Shown here: piece after piece, positions 7,772-9,026 of the stretch | How positions within the stretch are numbered: position 1 is the stretch's first letter | How the letters are laid out: each line of letters opens with the position of its first letter | Assembly: GCA_027057345.1 (NCBI GenBank) | Contig: JALUIX010000100.1 | Location: 1-9,026, forward strand | DNA length: 9,026 bases | Origin: S144-45 sp015494035 | Lineage (GTDB): Bacteria; Pseudomonadota; Gammaproteobacteria; Xanthomonadales; Marinicellaceae | Direction of reading: 5' to 3' | Notes under the pieces: model-generated | Seen by the model: only the letters and a program-made list of their open reading frames with translations | The model's database searches: none | What the model was told of the DNA's origin: nothing | Made by a program: the position numbers and the translations under genes

Positions 7772-7781
7772 TCGTGCACGA
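7772..7781. promoter_or_regulatory. Ten-base perfect palindrome in the cbaD leader
   Basis: TCGTGCACGA reads the same on both strands. It lies between the predicted transcription start and the ribosome binding site of cbaD, where a repressor could act. A second short dyad, GGCAT and ATGCC at 7786-7803, lies just upstream of it. No known operator is recognised, so the function is unproven. Confidence 0.25.
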
Positions 7782-7816
7782 ACATGGCATGCGGCAGAAT
7801 GCCGGACTGGTTCAAG

Positions 7817-7843
7817 GTTATAGCGTAAATTCAAAGCTGTCAA
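7817..7843 (-). promoter_or_regulatory. Sigma-70-like promoter of the ba3 oxidase operon
   Basis: On the minus strand, TTGACA at 7843-7838 (perfect -35) and TATAAC at 7822-7817 (five of six matches to the -10) are separated by 15 bp. That is shorter than the optimal 17; taking TTTGAC as the -35 gives 16. An AT-rich inverted repeat AATAA-CAA-TTATT (7843-7855) directly upstream could act as an UP element or binding site. The predicted leader to the cbaD ATG is about 55 bases. No FNR-type TTGAT-N4-ATCAA site is seen. Confidence 0.55.
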
Positions 7844-7872
7844 ATAACAATTATTCCGTTCAGTGAAAGCAT

Positions 7873-7901
7873 TTGCACCACACAAAAAATGGTGCCACAA
7901 T
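7873..7901 (+). promoter_or_regulatory. Weak candidate promoter and embedded inverted repeat upstream of the flavocytochrome genes
   Basis: TTGCAC (7873-7878) and CACAAT (7896-7901) are 17 bp apart and partly match -35 and -10 elements (three and four of six). A perfect 6-bp inverted repeat, GCACCA at 7875-7880 and TGGTGC at 7890-7895 with a 9-base loop, fills the spacer, which is where an operator could control transcription. The promoter match is poor and the dyad could be chance. Confidence 0.25.
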
Positions 7902-7934
7902 AAATTCTCTCAACCCTGATGCCCTGATACCGCC

Positions 7935-8435
7935 ATGAACAAACACACACCGGCTTTTATTGGCTTTTCCCTGATGCTGTTGCTCACCGGCATGGCCCAG
8001 GCAGAGAAACCGTTTCGTTTTTCTCCCGCCGACCAGATTGGCGGCATGAGTCTGGAAGAAAACTTCCGCCTGGCAAAAAAATTCCCCAAACCCTCCGCCT
8101 GGTTACAGGCCAGTACCTGCGCGGCCTGCCACGGCACCTACGGACGGGAATTTCACGACATCATCCCGCCCCTGGCCGGCATGCCACAGGAGAAATTTAT
8201 CGCCAAAATGCACGAATACCAGAAAAATGACTGGCACCGCTTTATTGTCATGGGCATCGTGGCAGAACCCTTTACGGAAGAGGAAATTCGCGACATGGGC
8301 GCTTTTTTTGCCAAACAGAAACCCGAGGAGTGGACACCACCGGACTGGAACAGCGACGTGGTGATTCCTGAATGGGCGCGTGAAGCCATGGAAAGCCACG
8401 AAAAAAAAGCGGAGGAAAAACCAGATGAAAAATAG
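7935..8435 (+). CDS. fccA: Mono-heme c-type cytochrome, FccA-like subunit of flavocytochrome c sulfide dehydrogenase
   Basis: 166 residues. A Sec signal peptide (MNKHTP, hydrophobic core, GMAQA-EKP, cleavage after about residue 23) directs it to the periplasm. One heme motif, CAACH, is at 62-66. The following IIPPLAGMPQEKF, a helix with MHEYQ, VMG (possible Met ligand near 110) and FTEEEIRDMGAFFAKQ match the first domain of purple-bacterial FccA. Allochromatium FccA has two heme domains, so this is a short single-heme form, as in some other flavocytochromes. The C-terminal tail is highly charged (ESHEKKAEEKPDEK). No clear Shine-Dalgarno precedes the ATG. The gene overlaps the flavoprotein gene by 11 bases, a strong sign that the two are subunits of one complex. 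It would take electrons from the flavin and pass them to soluble cytochromes. Confidence 0.85.
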   Translation: MNKHTPAFIGFSLMLLLTGMAQAEKPFRFSPADQIGGMSLEENFRLAKKFPKPSAWLQASTCAACHGTYGREFHDIIPPLAGMPQEKFIAKMHEYQKNDWHRFIVMGIVAEPFTEEEIRDMGAFFAKQKPEEWTPPDWNSDVVIPEWAREAMESHEKKAEEKPDEK

Positions 8436-9026
8436 CAAAGCCAGACCTTATGACCTGTCGCGGCGCGATGTGCTCAAATTCCTTGGTGGCGCCGCCCTCA
8501 CCACCGGGCTGCTGAGTGCTTCCAAAAAAGCCTTTGCCAAGAATGCCCAACACCTGGTGATCGTTGGTGGCGGTATTGGCGGTTCAGCCGCTGCCAAATA
8601 CATGCGCCTGCTCAACCCCGATGTCAAAATCACTATTATCGAGCCGGATGATGTGTACATGTTCTGCCCCGGCAGCAATGAGGTCATCGTTGGCTGGGCC
8701 GGCATTGAGGAAATCACTGTCAGCTACACCACCTTGAAAAACCGCTACGCCATCAATTTTGTCAAGGACCGGGCCACGGCCATTGATTACGACAAAAAGC
8801 GCGTGCGACTGGCCAACGGCGACCCCATCGCTTACGACAAACTCATCGTCTCCCCCGGCCCGAAATTTGTCTACGAGGCCATTGAAGGCTACAACAAGGA
8901 CCTGGCCTATGGTGACTTCCCCGCCGCCTGGCACGTGAGCCCGCAGACCATTACCCTGCGGCGTCAGGTCATGAACCTGAAACCCGGTGGCACCGTGATC
9001 ATTTCATCCCCCGAGTACCCGTATCG
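8425..9026 (+). CDS. fccB: Flavocytochrome c sulfide dehydrogenase flavoprotein subunit (3' end outside the window)
   Basis: The first 200 codons are present and the reading frame is open at the right edge; about half of a typical 430-residue FccB. The ATG at 8425 has GGAGG nine bases upstream, inside the end of fccA. The N-terminus carries a twin-arginine signal (SRRDVLKFLGGAA, ending near KKAFA-KNA), so the protein is exported folded with FAD. A Rossmann motif VIVGGGIGGSAAAKYM follows. The segment VYMFCPGSNEV aligns with the stretch of Allochromatium FccB whose cysteine covalently holds FAD, and this Cys is present. LIVSPGPKFVYEAIEGYN and the visible end (GGTVIISSPEYPYR) also follow the family. 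It oxidises sulfide to sulfur or polysulfide in the periplasm. SoxF and related FAD oxidoreductases are similar, but the adjacent FccA-type cytochrome favours FccB. Confidence 0.88.
   Translation, partial: MKNSKARPYDLSRRDVLKFLGGAALTTGLLSASKKAFAKNAQHLVIVGGGIGGSAAAKYMRLLNPDVKITIIEPDDVYMFCPGSNEVIVGWAGIEEITVSYTTLKNRYAINFVKDRATAIDYDKKRVRLANGDPIAYDKLIVSPGPKFVYEAIEGYNKDLAYGDFPAAWHVSPQTITLRRQVMNLKPGGTVIISSPEYPY

Noticed and set aside
7757..7900. Longer cbaD reading frame starting at 7900
   Set aside because: The extra 48 residues cross the predicted promoter and have no subunit IIa similarity; the ATG at 7756 has a good ribosome binding site.
8103..8438. Minus-strand open frames opposite fccA and fccB
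   Set aside because: They lie opposite genes with heme and FAD motifs and encode no recognisable protein.

Overview
The window looks like part of the chromosome of a sulfur-oxidising gammaproteobacterium. The evidence is a flavocytochrome c sulfide dehydrogenase locus beside a complete ba3-type (B-family) terminal oxidase operon, flanked by the housekeeping genes tcdA and a tatD-family gene. The genus cannot be named from this sequence alone. Coding density is high, and every minus-strand gene from 7756 down to 1112 is tightly packed.

Layout. Positions 1-902 (minus strand) hold the 5' end of tcdA and, just upstream of it, a TatD-family metal hydrolase. Positions 903-1111 are a spacer with a possible tatD promoter and an imperfect inverted repeat with about 20-bp arms, whose right arm runs into the end of the next gene. 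Positions 1112-7756 (minus strand) form one probable operon, transcribed in the order cbaD (subunit IIa), cbaB (subunit II, CuA), cbaA (subunit I), a di-heme c4-like cytochrome, a CcoI/FixI-type copper P-type ATPase and a small lipoprotein of unknown function. Start and stop codons overlap by four bases at two junctions (cbaB/cbaA and ATPase/lipoprotein), which suggests translational coupling. Positions 7757-7934 are a divergent regulatory region with a sigma-70-like promoter for the oxidase operon and several short dyads. From 7935 (plus strand) a mono-heme FccA-type cytochrome and a Tat-exported FccB flavoprotein follow; the latter runs off the window at 9026.

How the parts fit (inference). 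FccAB would oxidise sulfide in the periplasm and pass electrons to c-type cytochromes. The di-heme cytochrome encoded in the oxidase operon is the natural donor to CuA of the ba3 oxidase, which reduces oxygen. The copper ATPase would help supply the oxidase's copper centres. The two divergent units could therefore form a compact sulfide-to-oxygen respiratory module.

The main anomaly is that the copper ATPase reading frame is broken by one base at a run of six A (minus strand, 3108-3113). One extra A restores a continuous 922-residue protein with every family motif in place, so this is either a sequencing error, a recent mutation, or a gene that depends on slippage. No tRNA, rRNA, CRISPR array, transposase or integrase was seen.
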